The notes under the pieces are model-generated. The model saw only the letters and a list, made by a program, of their open reading frames with translations, did not search any database and was not told the origin of the DNA. A program made the translations under genes and the position numbers. 64,000 bases of DNA from Liquorilactobacillus sucicola DSM 21376 = JCM 15457 (GTDB lineage Bacteria; Bacillota; Bacilli; Lactobacillales; Lactobacillaceae). The stretch is taken from NCBI RefSeq assembly GCF_000612445.1, contig NZ_BALC01000001.1:434001-498000 (forward strand), written 5' to 3'. Shown here in pieces: positions 42,918-52,370 of the stretch (its first letter is position 1; the number at the start of each line of letters is the position of its first letter).

Positions 42918-43241
42918 CTAGAAGAAGAAACGTAATACGCTCATCGATGTAACCCCCACTATTACTACCAAAACAAGTGAGCGCGTCCACCAGCCTAACA
43001 AAACTGCGGGGATGCTGGCTAAAAGAGCCAGCAAGTTGATTCCTGGAAGATGGTTAGGATGAACTACGAACAAGTTTTCTGCAAAGAGAGCAGTCATCAT
43101 TGCTAGAGGTAAAAAACGTAAAAAGTTAAGCAGCCATTCGGGAAACTTAATGAATTTGGCAAAAACAAATGGAAATATCCGCGGAAGCCAAGTTGCAAGT
43201 GTACATAAAATGATAACAATATAAAACTTCGGTGAATTCAT
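42918..43241 (-). CDS. azlD: AzlD-family branched-chain amino acid exporter subunit
   Basis: A 107-residue, three-helix membrane protein of the AzlD family, starting MNSPKFYIVIILCTLATWLP and including RIFPFVFAKFIKFPEW and FLRFLPLAMMTALFAENL. It starts 1 bp after the azlC stop, so the two are coexpressed. The pair exports branched-chain amino acids or analogues such as 4-azaleucine. Confidence 0.9.
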   Translation of the reverse strand: MNSPKFYIVIILCTLATWLPRIFPFVFAKFIKFPEWLLNFLRFLPLAMMTALFAENLFVVHPNHLPGINLLALLASIPAVLLGWWTRSLVLVVIVGVTSMSVLRFFF

Positions 43242-43979
43242 CTATGCCCTTACCCCTTTCTTTTTAGACAGAAAAGTAATAATAGCACTCGCTACGACTG
43301 ATGAAACTAATGTTGCGACAGCGGCAGAAGTGAAGCATAACAGGATCCAAAGCAGACCAACTGTTAAAAGAACTGTTCCGGCTGTCAGTGAGTGGGCCTG
43401 ATTTTTTTGCTTCCACATGGATTCTGTGGTCAGCACCCATAGGCCAGCAAACATTGCGGTTAAAGCAAAATCAAGTCCCCATTTTTCTGGATCAGTAATT
43501 ATTGCTCCAAGCTTTGATGACAATATACCACTAATCCACCATGCCAGCCAAGAAGCTACATTTAAGCCATGCATCCAACTAATTGATGGTCTTTTACCAG
43601 AAACCTGTGCGAGTGTCATGACTCCAAATGATTCGTCAGTCATTAGGCTGCCCATTGCGATTCCCGAAATAAAGGGCTGTTTGGAAAAAAGTTGGGTTGC
43701 TGAAAGAGACTGTAGAAACATACGAAAATTCACTAAAAAGACCATCAGCACAATAGAGCTGATAGAAGCTCCCGACAGCAACATACTAACAACGATAAAT
43801 TGAGCAGATCCAGCATACAACACTGCGGAATATAAAAAAATCTGCCAAGTTGAAAAACCTGCAGAACTTGCTATAACACCAAAAGTGGCACTAATTGTAA
43901 TATAACCAAGCAAAGTCGGAATTGCCGCATGAACGCCATCCCCAAAGCTTGAGTATGTGACTTTAGTGTGAGTTCCCAT
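43242..43979 (-). CDS. azlC: AzlC-family branched-chain amino acid exporter subunit
   Basis: A 245-residue membrane protein with several helices and the family segments AAIPTLLGYITISATFGVIA, YAGSAQFIVVSMLLSGASIS and RMFLQSLSATQLFS. AzlC with AzlD forms an exporter for branched-chain amino acids. GGGGGAGGGG precedes the ATG. The small partner azlD follows directly. Confidence 0.92.
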   Translation of the reverse strand: MGTHTKVTYSSFGDGVHAAIPTLLGYITISATFGVIASSAGFSTWQIFLYSAVLYAGSAQFIVVSMLLSGASISSIVLMVFLVNFRMFLQSLSATQLFSKQPFISGIAMGSLMTDESFGVMTLAQVSGKRPSISWMHGLNVASWLAWWISGILSSKLGAIITDPEKWGLDFALTAMFAGLWVLTTESMWKQKNQAHSLTAGTVLLTVGLLWILLCFTSAAVATLVSSVVASAIITFLSKKKGVRA

Positions 43980-44032
43980 CCGAGCCCCTCCCCCTTAATT
44001 GTTTGCAGTGATCAATTCTTATATTTTATAAG

Positions 44033-44970
44033 TTATTTTTTATGTTTGCTTGCAGAGATCTGTTTAAAAAAATTCAACATAGCAAAATTAGTTTCTCGAC
44101 TTTCGCTCCATTCCCAGTGGGTGACGTTAAATACATGCCCCAAGTGTTTTCCACGTGAGCGCCGCCATAACTTTGTTTGAAAATCAAGTTTGTTTGCTGT
44201 TAATGTTCTTAAAAAAAGACGTGTTTGCCACCAAAAACTATCTTCCTCGCTTCCAATGATCATCAGTGGAGGTAACTTGATATTGCGGCATGCCTGTGAA
44301 AAACCAGCAGCATTAGCAATTGCGGTGTTTTTCCTAGTCAATAATTTAAGCTGTACCTTTGCAGCTCGACTCATAATGCCATTACCCAGCGCAAGTTTTT
44401 GAGGCTCCATAACACCACAAATAATAACTGCGGCATCAAAATCGAAGTCGAGTGCCTCTACACCGTAGAGTAACTGCAGTTTTGGACTTCTTTGAATACA
44501 CAGTGTTAGTCCAGCCAAGTGCCCGCCCGCTGAATCTCCGACTAATAAAACACGCGTGAGATCAAACCCCTTTTGTGAACCAAATAATTCTAACCAATGC
44601 AGACTTGCAAAAACATCTTCTATCATTTCTTTAAGTCCCACTTGTGGAAGCAGGCGATAGCTCATTGCCATTACGGCATAGCTTGAGAAGCTAGAAAAAG
44701 GCAATAACTGTCGTTCAGATGACAATCGCCGTACATCCAGCCCCCACCGTGAATGTCAATAATTGTCGGTAGTTTTTCAGTGTTTAAGTTAACATTTTTG
44801 GGAAAGTACAAGTTAAGTTTTTGCAGTGGACTAGCTTGAGCGATATAAGGACGATCTGTTTGTACAAGCGCACCAAGCGGTTTGGGCTGTGTGAGTTCTC
44901 GTTGACGGTCTCTTTTGGCAACTCTTTGCCAATGCTGAGTAAGCTGCTCTACGAAACGTTCATCTGTCAT
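44033..44970 (-). pseudogene. alpha/beta-hydrolase (esterase/lipase), frameshifted
   Basis: The first frame (from ATG 44970 with GGGAG) reads TDRPYIAQASPLQKLNLYFP and IIDIHGGGWMYGD with the HGGGW oxyanion hole, then stops after LFLASQAMP. The next frame continues SYAVMAMSYRLLPQVGLKEM, LLVGDSAGGHLAGL with the GDSAGG nucleophile, IIGSEEDSFW and KHLGHVFNV. A one-base change near 44690 joins them as LASQ-YAVMAMSYRL. The HSL-type esterase is therefore broken. Confidence 0.85.
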
Positions 44971-45284
44971 GCAAACATCTCCCCTCATGAATTAGCAGCG
45001 GAATCAAGATGTTAATATTATAACAAAATAATTGTAGAGTTTTCATTTGTTTTGCTATATTTTTTAAAGTGGAACGCTTGCCCCATCCACAAAACTTTAA
45101 CAAGCTGCATAAGTTTTTTAGTCTAACTTTATATATAGCTACGGTCTTGAGTTATTTCAGTTAGCAGCTCTTGAAAGATCATTATAAGAAGATAATTTAG
45201 GTTGCAAATCACAATGAATGTTTTTTGCTGAGCTTATTTATTATATTTTAGGTTGATGTTTACTATGCACGTATCCAATAGAAA
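44971..45284. other. intergenic region, no gene recognised
   Basis: AT-rich DNA, no convincing frame on either strand. Confidence 0.4.
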
Positions 45285-45665
45285 TCAACGATAATTGGCA
45301 AGCTCAATCAAGTTTTTATCTGGATCCCTAAAATATATCGATTCAATAGGGCCCAAAGCTCCATTTTTTGGAACTGGTCCCTGCTCAATTGGAATATTTT
45401 TTGTTCTAAGTTCAGTTAGCACATCAGAAATGTGTGTTTTTACAATGAAACAGATATCTGCGGTTCCTGGTGTTGCAATAGCTGCTTTGGGCTCAAATTC
45501 ATGTTCCACTTGATGTAAATTTATTTTCATGTCCGCAAAACGCAAAGCTTTTCTACCATTGTCAAACGTAATAATCTGCATCCCTAAAATCTGATGATAG
45601 AAACGACAGCTTCTCTCAATGTCCTGAACAGTGATTACAAAATGATCTAACCTTTTAATATCCAA
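45285..45665 (-). CDS. VOC-family (glyoxalase-like) protein
   Basis: A 126-residue vicinal-oxygen-chelate protein: LDHFVITVQDIERSCRFYHQ, ILGMQIITFDNGRKALRF and ESIYFRDPDKNLIELANYR, with paired His/Glu metal ligands. It is similar to virulence-protein/fosfomycin-resistance-like VOC proteins. The reaction is unknown. The start is TTG at 45665 with AGGAGG. Confidence 0.85.
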   Translation of the reverse strand: MDIKRLDHFVITVQDIERSCRFYHQILGMQIITFDNGRKALRFADMKINLHQVEHEFEPKAAIATPGTADICFIVKTHISDVLTELRTKNIPIEQGPVPKNGALGPIESIYFRDPDKNLIELANYR

Positions 45666-45994
45666 AACTTGGTCTACCTCCTAAGGCATATTATATAAGA
45701 TGAAAAGTTCTAACCTGCAACTATTTGTTGCGCTTTTAGTAATCTGTGAAAACATAAAAGTTTTGTGAACTGACTGTTACTTGTTATATGGAGAATAATT
45801 TGGTCAAGTAATCTGTAAGCATCTAAGCATTTGTTTCATAGTCTATGTGAATGAAAAACTGCAGAATTAAAGCCATATTTAACAGTAATTATTTGCTGCT
45901 AGGTAAATCACTACTACAGTTTTAATGTTTTATTTTTGTAAATATCTGTATAATCGATTGCCACTTTAATCTAGGAAGATTAACTCCAAACTTG
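45666..45994. other. intergenic region, no gene recognised
   Basis: AT-rich, no convincing frame or hairpin. Confidence 0.4.
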
Positions 45995-47152
45995 TTAGTG
46001 CATTTCCTCATGAGGTCCTCGCAAGAAAAAGCCAACCACTGTTGCTAAAAAGTGCAAGACAAACATTAAAATAAAAGTCATTGCAAAGTTGGTGACAGTT
46101 ATCATTGCTCCACCTACTAGTGGGCCCACCGCCCTGCCCAGTGAAGCTGCTGTTCCTCCAATCGATTGAATTGAAGCACGATTATAATCTGTGGCAAACC
46201 TGTTTAGCAAGGCTGGTGTTGTTGTTAAGGCCAGCATGTCCCCAATCGATAACAGCGTGATTCCAAGGACAAAACGCCAATATGCTTCTGCACCGACTAT
46301 GCTAAGATAGGAAATTCCGAACAGTAGCACACCTAAAAGCATTCTATACTTTTCATTTGTAAAAGTGTTTTTAAAAAAACGATTAAGCACAGGTTGAAGT
46401 GCCACTATTTCAATTGTTGAGATGGTGAAGAGGATACTATATTGCTGCACTGAATTATTTTTAGACAGCATATAAACCGATATGTTGCTATTCCACTGCT
46501 CATAACCAATCCAAACAATTATTAAAATTAAACATAGCGTTATTAGATTAAATAAAGAACTGCCGGTTTTTCTATTTGTAACACGTTTCTTCACTTGCTG
46601 ATTTCTATGCTCTATATGAATATTAGGAATAAAGCCCGCAATTATGAAAAGGGTTAGTAAGAAAAGCAGAAAAGCTCCTAAGAAAACAAGTTTAATGCTG
46701 AGTGAGAAAAACATTCCTGACAAGAAGGTTGAGACCCCCATACCGAGATTTGCTAACCAGTAAGCATTTGTGAAAAGATTACGATCGCCTTTTTGCTTAT
46801 ACGCGATGTAGCCATTAATGCTTGAATTAAGAACACCCAACCCAAAGCCATATGAAACAAGTAATAAAACGTAGAGAGGCCATATGGGGAAAAAAGTGAG
46901 TAAAAGTAAAGAAGGCAAGATAAAGAGTTCCCCGAGATAACTTGTTAATTTGGGATTCCAGCGATCAAACAACTGAGCTCCTAAGAGATTGCCAATTACC
47001 ATGAGGATGGAAAAAGCCATTAAAACATAGCTTGAAGTAACAAGGCTTTTTCCAAGATCTTTGTGGATATATAAGGTTGTAATCGGCATTATCAGTCCAA
47101 TACCCATATTAACGAACATACTGGCAGAAAGAAGCAAGATATTTTTTTTCAT
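45995..47152 (-). CDS. MFS transporter (multidrug or sugar efflux type)
   Basis: A 385-residue protein with 12 predicted helices, MKKNILLLSASMFVNMGIGL through LIMPITTLYIHKDLGKS, and motif A-like GAQLFDRWNPKLTSYLGELF. It resembles the DHA1 drug:proton antiporters. The ATG at 47152 has GGAG at a spacing of 6. The central part GDMLALTTTPALLNRF and IGGTAASLGRAVGPLVGGAM is motif C-like. The substrate is unknown. Confidence 0.88.
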   Translation of the reverse strand: MKKNILLLSASMFVNMGIGLIMPITTLYIHKDLGKSLVTSSYVLMAFSILMVIGNLLGAQLFDRWNPKLTSYLGELFILPSLLLLTFFPIWPLYVLLLVSYGFGLGVLNSSINGYIAYKQKGDRNLFTNAYWLANLGMGVSTFLSGMFFSLSIKLVFLGAFLLFLLTLFIIAGFIPNIHIEHRNQQVKKRVTNRKTGSSLFNLITLCLILIIVWIGYEQWNSNISVYMLSKNNSVQQYSILFTISTIEIVALQPVLNRFFKNTFTNEKYRMLLGVLLFGISYLSIVGAEAYWRFVLGITLLSIGDMLALTTTPALLNRFATDYNRASIQSIGGTAASLGRAVGPLVGGAMITVTNFAMTFILMFVLHFLATVVGFFLRGPHEEMH

Positions 47153-47283
47153 TTTATACTCCATGTCGTGGTATTTAATATACTGCAGATGATAGTATAT
47201 CATATTCCGCTCTAGTAAGCGCATTCTCAAGCTGTGTTCAAAACTACCTTTTAATAGATTCAATCATTTTTTAGCTTAAAGTA

Positions 47284-47316
47284 AAAGACCGCCCAGAGAT
47301 AATGACGGGACGGTCC
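47284..47316 (-). terminator. terminator between the MFS and AEC genes
   Basis: GACCGCCC/GGGACGGTC with a mismatch and an AGAGATAATGAC loop. It follows the AEC gene stop by about 45 bp on the minus strand; a T-rich stretch follows only weakly. Confidence 0.55.
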
Positions 47317-47359
47317 ATTTAATTAACTACTGTTTTGGGTTACTTATTTTGTAAAAGGT

Positions 47360-48283
47360 TTAAATCAGATGGAAAATGATAGGAATTGTGATTAAGCTGA
47401 GAATTGTAGAAACACCCATTAAGGTTATGGCTGGCGCGACATCATCATTATTTTGCAAGGTAAACAAAACCACGATTCCCGCAACCGGGCATGCCATCAT
47501 AATGATGGTAGTATCAAGAGCAACTCCTGTAACACCCAAAAATCTGAAAATTATTAATGCTAAAACTGGAAAAAACAAATTTCTTAGAGCAACAGCTAGC
47601 CAGAGCGAAAAGTTCCGTGCTTCCTTTTGCAATTTAATATTTCCCAAGCTATTACCAATAACTATCATAGAAAGAGGCGTGTTGATCATTCCAACATAAC
47701 TAACTGTTTGACTGATAACATGAGGTAAAGAAATAGATGAAACAAATAAAAGTAAGCCTGCGACTATGGCAATAATATTTGGGTTTAAAAGTGCCATTTT
47801 CAGCTTGAATAGTTTATTTTTATGCTTGTTAGCCGAATTAAATAAGGATACACCATATGTCCAATTAAAAATATTAAAACCAGCTAATGAAACAACAGCA
47901 AAAAACACACCTATTTTTCCAAAAAGTGCACTAGCTAGTGGAACTCCCATAAAACCTGCGTTCGAAAAGATACAACCATACTTGAGGATTCTTTGAAGGT
48001 TCGAATCCTTAATTTTGTGAAAAATAACAGAAGCAATTATTATTTCAAGTAAGTAAAAAAGCAGGACCCCTACCCCAGCAAGTAAAAGCTGTTGAATTCT
48101 ATCGCTGGAATATGGCTGTTCAAACGCATTTATGATCAAACAAGGTGAAACGATGTTGAGTAGGATATTGGTTAAATCACTTGAGGTCTGCGAATGCATA
48201 AACCCGAGTCTGTTGATTAAAGCCCCAAGCAACATCAGCAAAAAAATGATAGCGATTTGGTTATTTAATAATGAAATATTCAT
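47360..48283 (-). CDS. AEC-family transporter (auxin efflux carrier/malate permease type)
   Basis: A 307-residue membrane protein with about 10 helices. It has the AEC opening LLNNQIAIIFLLMLLGALIN, the conserved NxxxP-type segment and GCIFSNAGFMGVPLASALFG, and ends VAPAITLMGVSTILSLITIP. In lactic acid bacteria AEC proteins carry malate or other dicarboxylates. CGGAG precedes the ATG. Confidence 0.9.
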   Translation of the reverse strand: MNISLLNNQIAIIFLLMLLGALINRLGFMHSQTSSDLTNILLNIVSPCLIINAFEQPYSSDRIQQLLLAGVGVLLFYLLEIIIASVIFHKIKDSNLQRILKYGCIFSNAGFMGVPLASALFGKIGVFFAVVSLAGFNIFNWTYGVSLFNSANKHKNKLFKLKMALLNPNIIAIVAGLLLFVSSISLPHVISQTVSYVGMINTPLSMIVIGNSLGNIKLQKEARNFSLWLAVALRNLFFPVLALIIFRFLGVTGVALDTTIIMMACPVAGIVVLFTLQNNDDVAPAITLMGVSTILSLITIPIIFHLI

Positions 48284-48761
48284 TGTGGTATACTCCGTCT
48301 GATAAGAATTGATGGCCCTATAAATACCATTATAGAATTATTATACAGTCAAAAAAAGTGATTATTTGATAATAGTCACAGCTTTGCAGCACGACAAGGC
48401 TTAATTTTAAGTTTTGCTTGCACTTGTGAGGTAAAACAGACTGTATAAAAATAATATTTTTTCAAAAACACTCAAGTTTTTCTCTGCTGCTATTAGCTTA
48501 GCGGTTACTAGAGAAGAACATTCACGCTTGCAAAAAACGAACGAAGAACACTTGCACTTAAATTATGTGTTCTCACAGATAACTCATTGGCTTAATCTTA
48601 TATTTCAAAGGAAACTATAGACTAACAGAGCCCCTTTGTTGCGCATGTGCTTGAGTTGTGCTTATCAAATTCAACAATTAACGAGTTACCTATATCTAAT
48701 TAATGCATTACAACATCAGGGGTATTCCTTCTTATAGCTAACACTGCGGCTCCTCTATAAA
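48284..48761. other. intergenic region, no gene recognised
   Basis: About 480 bp. No long frame on either strand and no strong hairpin. Confidence 0.4.
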
Positions 48762-49169
48762 TTAAACGACGAGGACTAATTCCACTTTTATTCTATCTGG
48801 ATCTTCAAAATAAAGTGCATAATGTTTTTTGCCACCCGCATATGGATAATTTTCCGCATATAATTCTTGATAGTTTAAGTCCTTCAATTCCGCTCTTATC
48901 TGTTCAAGCAACTTTTTGTCTGAAATTGAGAAGGCCAAATGATTGAGCCCAACATTTGTTCTGTTATAAGACAGTTGTGTTCGCCTAGGTTCAGCTTGTA
49001 CGAAGACAATATAACCACCGCCATCTTTAGTGTAACTGATACCCTTGTTCCATTTTTGGTTTACGGTATACCCCAAACGATCGACTAAAAGCCATTGCCA
49101 AAATTGTATAGATGTCGAAAGGTTACTTACGTATATTTCAACATGATTGATCATCCCTGTTTTTTCCAA
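48762..49169 (-). CDS. VOC-family (glyoxalase-like) protein
   Basis: A 135-residue VOC protein with INHVEIYVSNLSTSIQFWQW, LGYTVNQKWNKGISYTKDGG, GLNHLAFSISDKKLLEQIRA and HYALYFEDPDRIKVELVLV. It resembles the predicted lactoylglutathione lyase-like proteins of the FosX/YycE type. The start is TTG at 49169 with GGGAG. Confidence 0.85.
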   Translation of the reverse strand: MEKTGMINHVEIYVSNLSTSIQFWQWLLVDRLGYTVNQKWNKGISYTKDGGGYIVFVQAEPRRTQLSYNRTNVGLNHLAFSISDKKLLEQIRAELKDLNYQELYAENYPYAGGKKHYALYFEDPDRIKVELVLVV

Positions 49170-49246
49170 ATTACTCCCGCCTTTTTCGTGACTCAGTTAA
49201 TTGACAAGTGTCAAGCGCTCAATGCTTAGTCCAATCTCTAGCTAAT

Positions 49247-50131
49247 TTAGTTCGCCTGAAGTGCTAGCTCTGTGATTGATTGAATAGTTTTTTCTAAATA
49301 GTTATAGTTTCTTTTCTTTTTTATTATGCCGTATGAAAGCTTAACATTCATGTCCTTGATAGCTAAAGGAACAGTTTTTCCTTTTTCTGCAGCTGCAAGA
49401 GACTGAGTTGTTATTCCAACTTGATTGCTTGTTAGAATATCTGGAATCAGCAATTGATTAGAACATATATAATGTGTTTTTAATTGGTTTAGCAGGTTTT
49501 GCTGCTGTAAAACCTGCATAAATGCTTGGTGACTTAAGCACGTCTTATCTCCATATATTAGCGGATACTTTAAAATATCGTTGAGTGCAACTTCTTTTTG
49601 CGTAAGAAGCTCATGGCCTTTTAAAACTATTATTCTAATTTCATCTTTACATATTTTTTTAAATTCTAGTTCTTGTGAAAAAGTGTCGGTTTCACCACAG
49701 AAGGCACAGTCTAATTCATCAGTGGCAACTAATTCAGCTAGTCTCCGTGTGTTTCCCATCTCAAAAGTGACATCCATTTTGGGTTTATACATTTCCATCC
49801 AATTAATTATGTTCGGTAATAATTTTTTAGCGAGCGGTTCAATTATTCCTATTCGAAGCTCACCTACCTGTTCTGTTTCGATTTCTTGTGAAACTAAACA
49901 GACGCTTTTCCAATGATCAATTAGGTCAGCAGCTGCTTTGTAGAACAACTCACCTTCCCTCGTTAAAGTTGCTTTCCATCCCCTTTTAAACAATTCAAAG
50001 CCAACAGCTTCTTCTATTTTTTTAATGTGTTTGGTAACATTCGGTTGCGAGTATCCCAGAAAATCCGCGGCGGCAGAAAAACTTTTCTTTTCTACAACTG
50101 TTTTGAAAGTTACCAGCTCATTTATATCCAT
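49247..50131 (-). CDS. LysR-family transcriptional regulator
   Basis: A 294-residue LysR protein. The N-terminal HTH reads DINELVTFKTVVEKKSFSAA and ADFLGYSQPNVTKHIKKIEE, followed by the substrate-binding domain (GELRIGIIEPLAKKLLPNII and QVGITTQSLAAAEKG). GGAATGAAGAAAA precedes the ATG. It is divergent from the tautomerase/CMD operon, with a LysR-type box between them, and likely activates it in response to a small effector. Confidence 0.92.
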   Translation of the reverse strand: MDINELVTFKTVVEKKSFSAAADFLGYSQPNVTKHIKKIEEAVGFELFKRGWKATLTREGELFYKAAADLIDHWKSVCLVSQEIETEQVGELRIGIIEPLAKKLLPNIINWMEMYKPKMDVTFEMGNTRRLAELVATDELDCAFCGETDTFSQELEFKKICKDEIRIIVLKGHELLTQKEVALNDILKYPLIYGDKTCLSHQAFMQVLQQQNLLNQLKTHYICSNQLLIPDILTSNQVGITTQSLAAAEKGKTVPLAIKDMNVKLSYGIIKKKRNYNYLEKTIQSITELALQAN

Positions 50132-50155
50132 TTTTCTTCATTCCTTATAATAATA

Positions 50156-50172
50156 ATATTTTCCAAAAATAT
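50156..50172. promoter_or_regulatory. LysR-type binding site
   Basis: ATATTTT-CCA-AAAATAT is a perfect 7-bp inverted repeat with a 3-base centre and includes the T-N11-A LysR pattern. It lies between lysR (start 50131) and the tautomerase gene (start 50233). Confidence 0.6.
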
Positions 50173-50232
50173 GAATTATCATTGTGTAGAACTCTATTAT
50201 AAACTAAATACATAAAATGAGGAGGAATTTAT

Positions 50233-50622
50233 ATGCCATTCGTTAAAATTTTTCATGGAGATAATTTCAGTAAAGAAATTTGCACAAGGATAAATAAAAT
50301 TGTCCATCTTTCCTTAGAAGAATGTTTTCACATTCCTGAGGATGATACCTTCCAACTTTTAGTTTCAACTGATTTGAAAATGAATTTTGTTGATAAAGGA
50401 TATCTTTTAAAAAACACAGAAAGAGATGAAAATTTCATTTATATCGAAATCTTTTGTGGCCCAGGTCGAACAGTCGAACAAAAGAAGTCATTATATAAGA
50501 TGATAGCTGAAGAAATTGAGCAAAAAACAATTGTAGGGAAACAAAATGTATTTATCTTGCTAAACGAAGTTCCAATTGAAAATTGGTCTTTTGGCGATGG
50601 TAAAGCACAAATATTGCACTGA
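50233..50622 (+). CDS. tautomerase-family protein
   Basis: A 129-residue tautomerase_2-type protein: the Pro1 end is MPFVKIFHGDNFSKEICTRI, and the conserved GRTVEQKKSLYKMIAEEIEQ, VFILLNEVPIENWSFGDGKA parts follow. It may act in enol/keto tautomerisation of an aromatic or keto acid. GAGGAGGAATTTAT precedes the ATG. It is the first gene of a two-gene operon with a CMD-like protein under the divergent LysR regulator. Confidence 0.87.
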   Translation: MPFVKIFHGDNFSKEICTRINKIVHLSLEECFHIPEDDTFQLLVSTDLKMNFVDKGYLLKNTERDENFIYIEIFCGPGRTVEQKKSLYKMIAEEIEQKTIVGKQNVFILLNEVPIENWSFGDGKAQILH

Positions 50623-50646
50623 TTAACTTGAGAGAGGAAAACACAA

Positions 50647-50964
50647 ATGTCGAATAATCCGATAACAGAAAAACTAAGTTCTGAGGTTCAAAATTTTGCC
50701 CCTGATTTATCTAGATACACGAATGACATATTGTTTAAAGAGATCTGGTTAGATGAACACTTGGATTCGAAAACCAGAAGTATTGTGACCCTTACCGTAT
50801 TAGCCGTATTAGGCAATACTGAACAAATGCCATTTCATTTAAAGACAGCTTACGAGAATGGAGTTACCACGACCGAATTAAGTGCCTTATGTACACACCT
50901 AGCTTTTTATATTGGGTGGCCGCAAGCAATGGCTTTATTAAATAAAATAGTTCATACAGATTAA
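50647..50964 (+). CDS. carboxymuconolactone decarboxylase (CMD)-family protein
   Basis: A 105-residue CMD protein, with IVTLTVLAVLGNTEQMPFHL, KTAYENGVTTTELSALCTHL and AFYIGWPQAMALLNKIV. The region resembles the C-terminal half of carboxymuconolactone decarboxylase. GAGAGGAAA precedes the ATG, 24 bp after the tautomerase. The pair with a tautomerase suggests degradation of a ring-cleavage-like or keto compound, but the substrate is not known. Confidence 0.87.
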   Translation: MSNNPITEKLSSEVQNFAPDLSRYTNDILFKEIWLDEHLDSKTRSIVTLTVLAVLGNTEQMPFHLKTAYENGVTTTELSALCTHLAFYIGWPQAMALLNKIVHTD

Positions 50965-51004
50965 CGTTCCAAAAGTGAGCTTTAGATTGTTTAGTCGTAT
51001 TTTA

Positions 51005-51029
51005 AAAGTGCTACACTTGATTTGACAAT
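51005..51029 (+). repeat. ISL3-family insertion sequence end remnant
   Basis: AAAAGTGCTACACTTGATTT followed by GACAA equals, in reverse, the TTGTCAAATCAAGTGTAGCA core that I recall for the ends of ISL3-type elements (such as IS1165). No transposase is present. A perfect small palindrome GATTTGAC/GTCAAATC (51020-51040) follows. Identification is from memory. Confidence 0.45.
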
Positions 51030-51046
51030 TCGTCAAATCTAAAAAG

Positions 51047-51131
51047 AGAATTTTGACTTATGGAGCACGTTTATACGGAATAAAAAAGGGAGCTGTACCA
51101 AAATTTACCTTTTGGCACAGCTCCTTTGTTA
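51047..51131. repeat. dispersed intergenic repeat with terminator hairpin, copy B
   Basis: The sequence is nearly identical to 31463-31549: GAATTTTGACTTATGG, then CACGTTTATAC, then the stem GGAGCTGTACC/GGCACAGCTCC with a T-run. It is probably used as a terminator of the tautomerase/CMD operon. Confidence 0.75.
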
Positions 51132-51169
51132 TGCAAAAGCAGTTTTTGACCAAGTTAATTAATCTGGGC

Positions 51170-51385
51170 TTAGGAAAGCTTCTCCAAGAAATAGTTGTAC
51201 AAGTCTGCAATGGTTTGACCATTGAAGTCATGCAGCCGTTCGTTTGAAACCGTAACTTTATCTATCCTGTAATAGTCCTGCAGTTTAGGAACTTCAAGTT
51301 GCTCATCAGCTACAAAGGAAGCAGGACCTTCAAACTCAATACTTGCTTTTGCATTATTCTCAGCTGAGTACGTTATTTTTAACAT
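51170..51385 (-). CDS. small DUF4649-like protein
   Basis: A 71-residue protein: ITYSAENNAKASIEFEGPAS, then LQDYYRIDKVTVSNERLHDF and IADLYNYFLEKLS. The strand pattern with DYYxIxKVTxNGxxL is like DUF4649 proteins of lactic acid bacteria. The function is unknown. AAAGGAGATGTG precedes the ATG. Confidence 0.65.
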   Translation of the reverse strand: MLKITYSAENNAKASIEFEGPASFVADEQLEVPKLQDYYRIDKVTVSNERLHDFNGQTIADLYNYFLEKLS

Positions 51386-51764
51386 GTGTCACATCTCCTT
51401 TTTTAATTCAAAAGAACTTCTTGAAAAAAAGTTGTTATTCACCATAGTTCTAGAAATGCAACAGCTCCTCCAAAATTGTGCTACTTACCAATCATAAGAT
51501 GTGTCTTTTTTTATCACAAGTTAAATATAAAACTTCCGTTACTGGAAGTCAAGTTCGACCTTTGAGTGCTGTTAGTGGTATATGGCATTTAGCCATAATT
51601 ACTATACTAATCTTCTACCTAGTTCTATCTCGTTACATAATACTATTGCTTTAAAAATCATATTAGTATTATTGCCCTGCCCTCGTTTCCTGGGTAAGGA
51701 TCCCCTTATGTATCGGAGTGTTTATAAAAAGTTTATGCAAAATTATACATTAGAAGTTGTCCAG
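51386..51764. other. intergenic region, no gene recognised
   Basis: No supported gene. An open frame on the plus strand (51582-51791) lacks a ribosome binding site and protein-like composition. Confidence 0.4.
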
Positions 51765-52370
51765 CTATATTTTTTCTGGGAGGTCATGTGAATACATTTG
51801 AATCACATCCGTTGACTCTTGCAAAGTTTTCATTGTTTCACGATTTGGTTTTGCATAGATAGTCGGATAGTTTATTTCACCTACTGTTGGATCAACACTA
51901 AAAGCCAGCTTTTCTTTTGGTGGGCAAAACTCAGCATTAACTGTTGCCTTATTTCCCCTGCTATCTATTCGTATCCACCGATCATAGCGACTAACATAAA
52001 CAGCATTTAGCGCGTGAATACAGTATTGTGGTTGTTTTCTCTTATCAAATAATATAAGACGCTGATAGCAAAAACCTGTCGGAACTTTACCATTTCGTAA
52101 AAGCGCGGCGAGTAGATTTGACTTAGCATAGCAAATTCCATGACCGGCTTTGAGAACTTCTATAGCAGTTCGCGTTACCTCGCTTGCCTGTATATCGTGC
52201 GAGTGTGCGATGTGGTCGCGTACGAATCTAAAAGCTTTATCAATGATGTTGATTTCATCAGTTGCATTAGCAAATAACTTATCGGAAAGATTCTGAATTT
52301 CAACAGAGTTAATTTCTAATTCAGGTAGATCCTGCAGGTACTTGTTCAGATCGTTATATTCTAGATACAT
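51765..52370 (-). CDS. transglutaminase-like (protease-fold) protein
   Basis: A 201-residue transglutaminase-core protein. The Cys-His-Asp triad appears as GHGICYAKSNLLAALLR (Cys), YCIHALNAVYVS (His) and WIRIDSRGN (Asp). The domain is frequent in bacterial proteins that act as proteases or peptidases; no signal peptide or partner domain is present. The ATG at 52370 has AGGAGGAAAAGAGAC. It ends beside no partner, about 175 bp from the CRISPR array. The role is unknown. Confidence 0.87.
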   Translation of the reverse strand: MYLEYNDLNKYLQDLPELEINSVEIQNLSDKLFANATDEINIIDKAFRFVRDHIAHSHDIQASEVTRTAIEVLKAGHGICYAKSNLLAALLRNGKVPTGFCYQRLILFDKRKQPQYCIHALNAVYVSRYDRWIRIDSRGNKATVNAEFCPPKEKLAFSVDPTVGEINYPTIYAKPNRETMKTLQESTDVIQMYSHDLPEKI

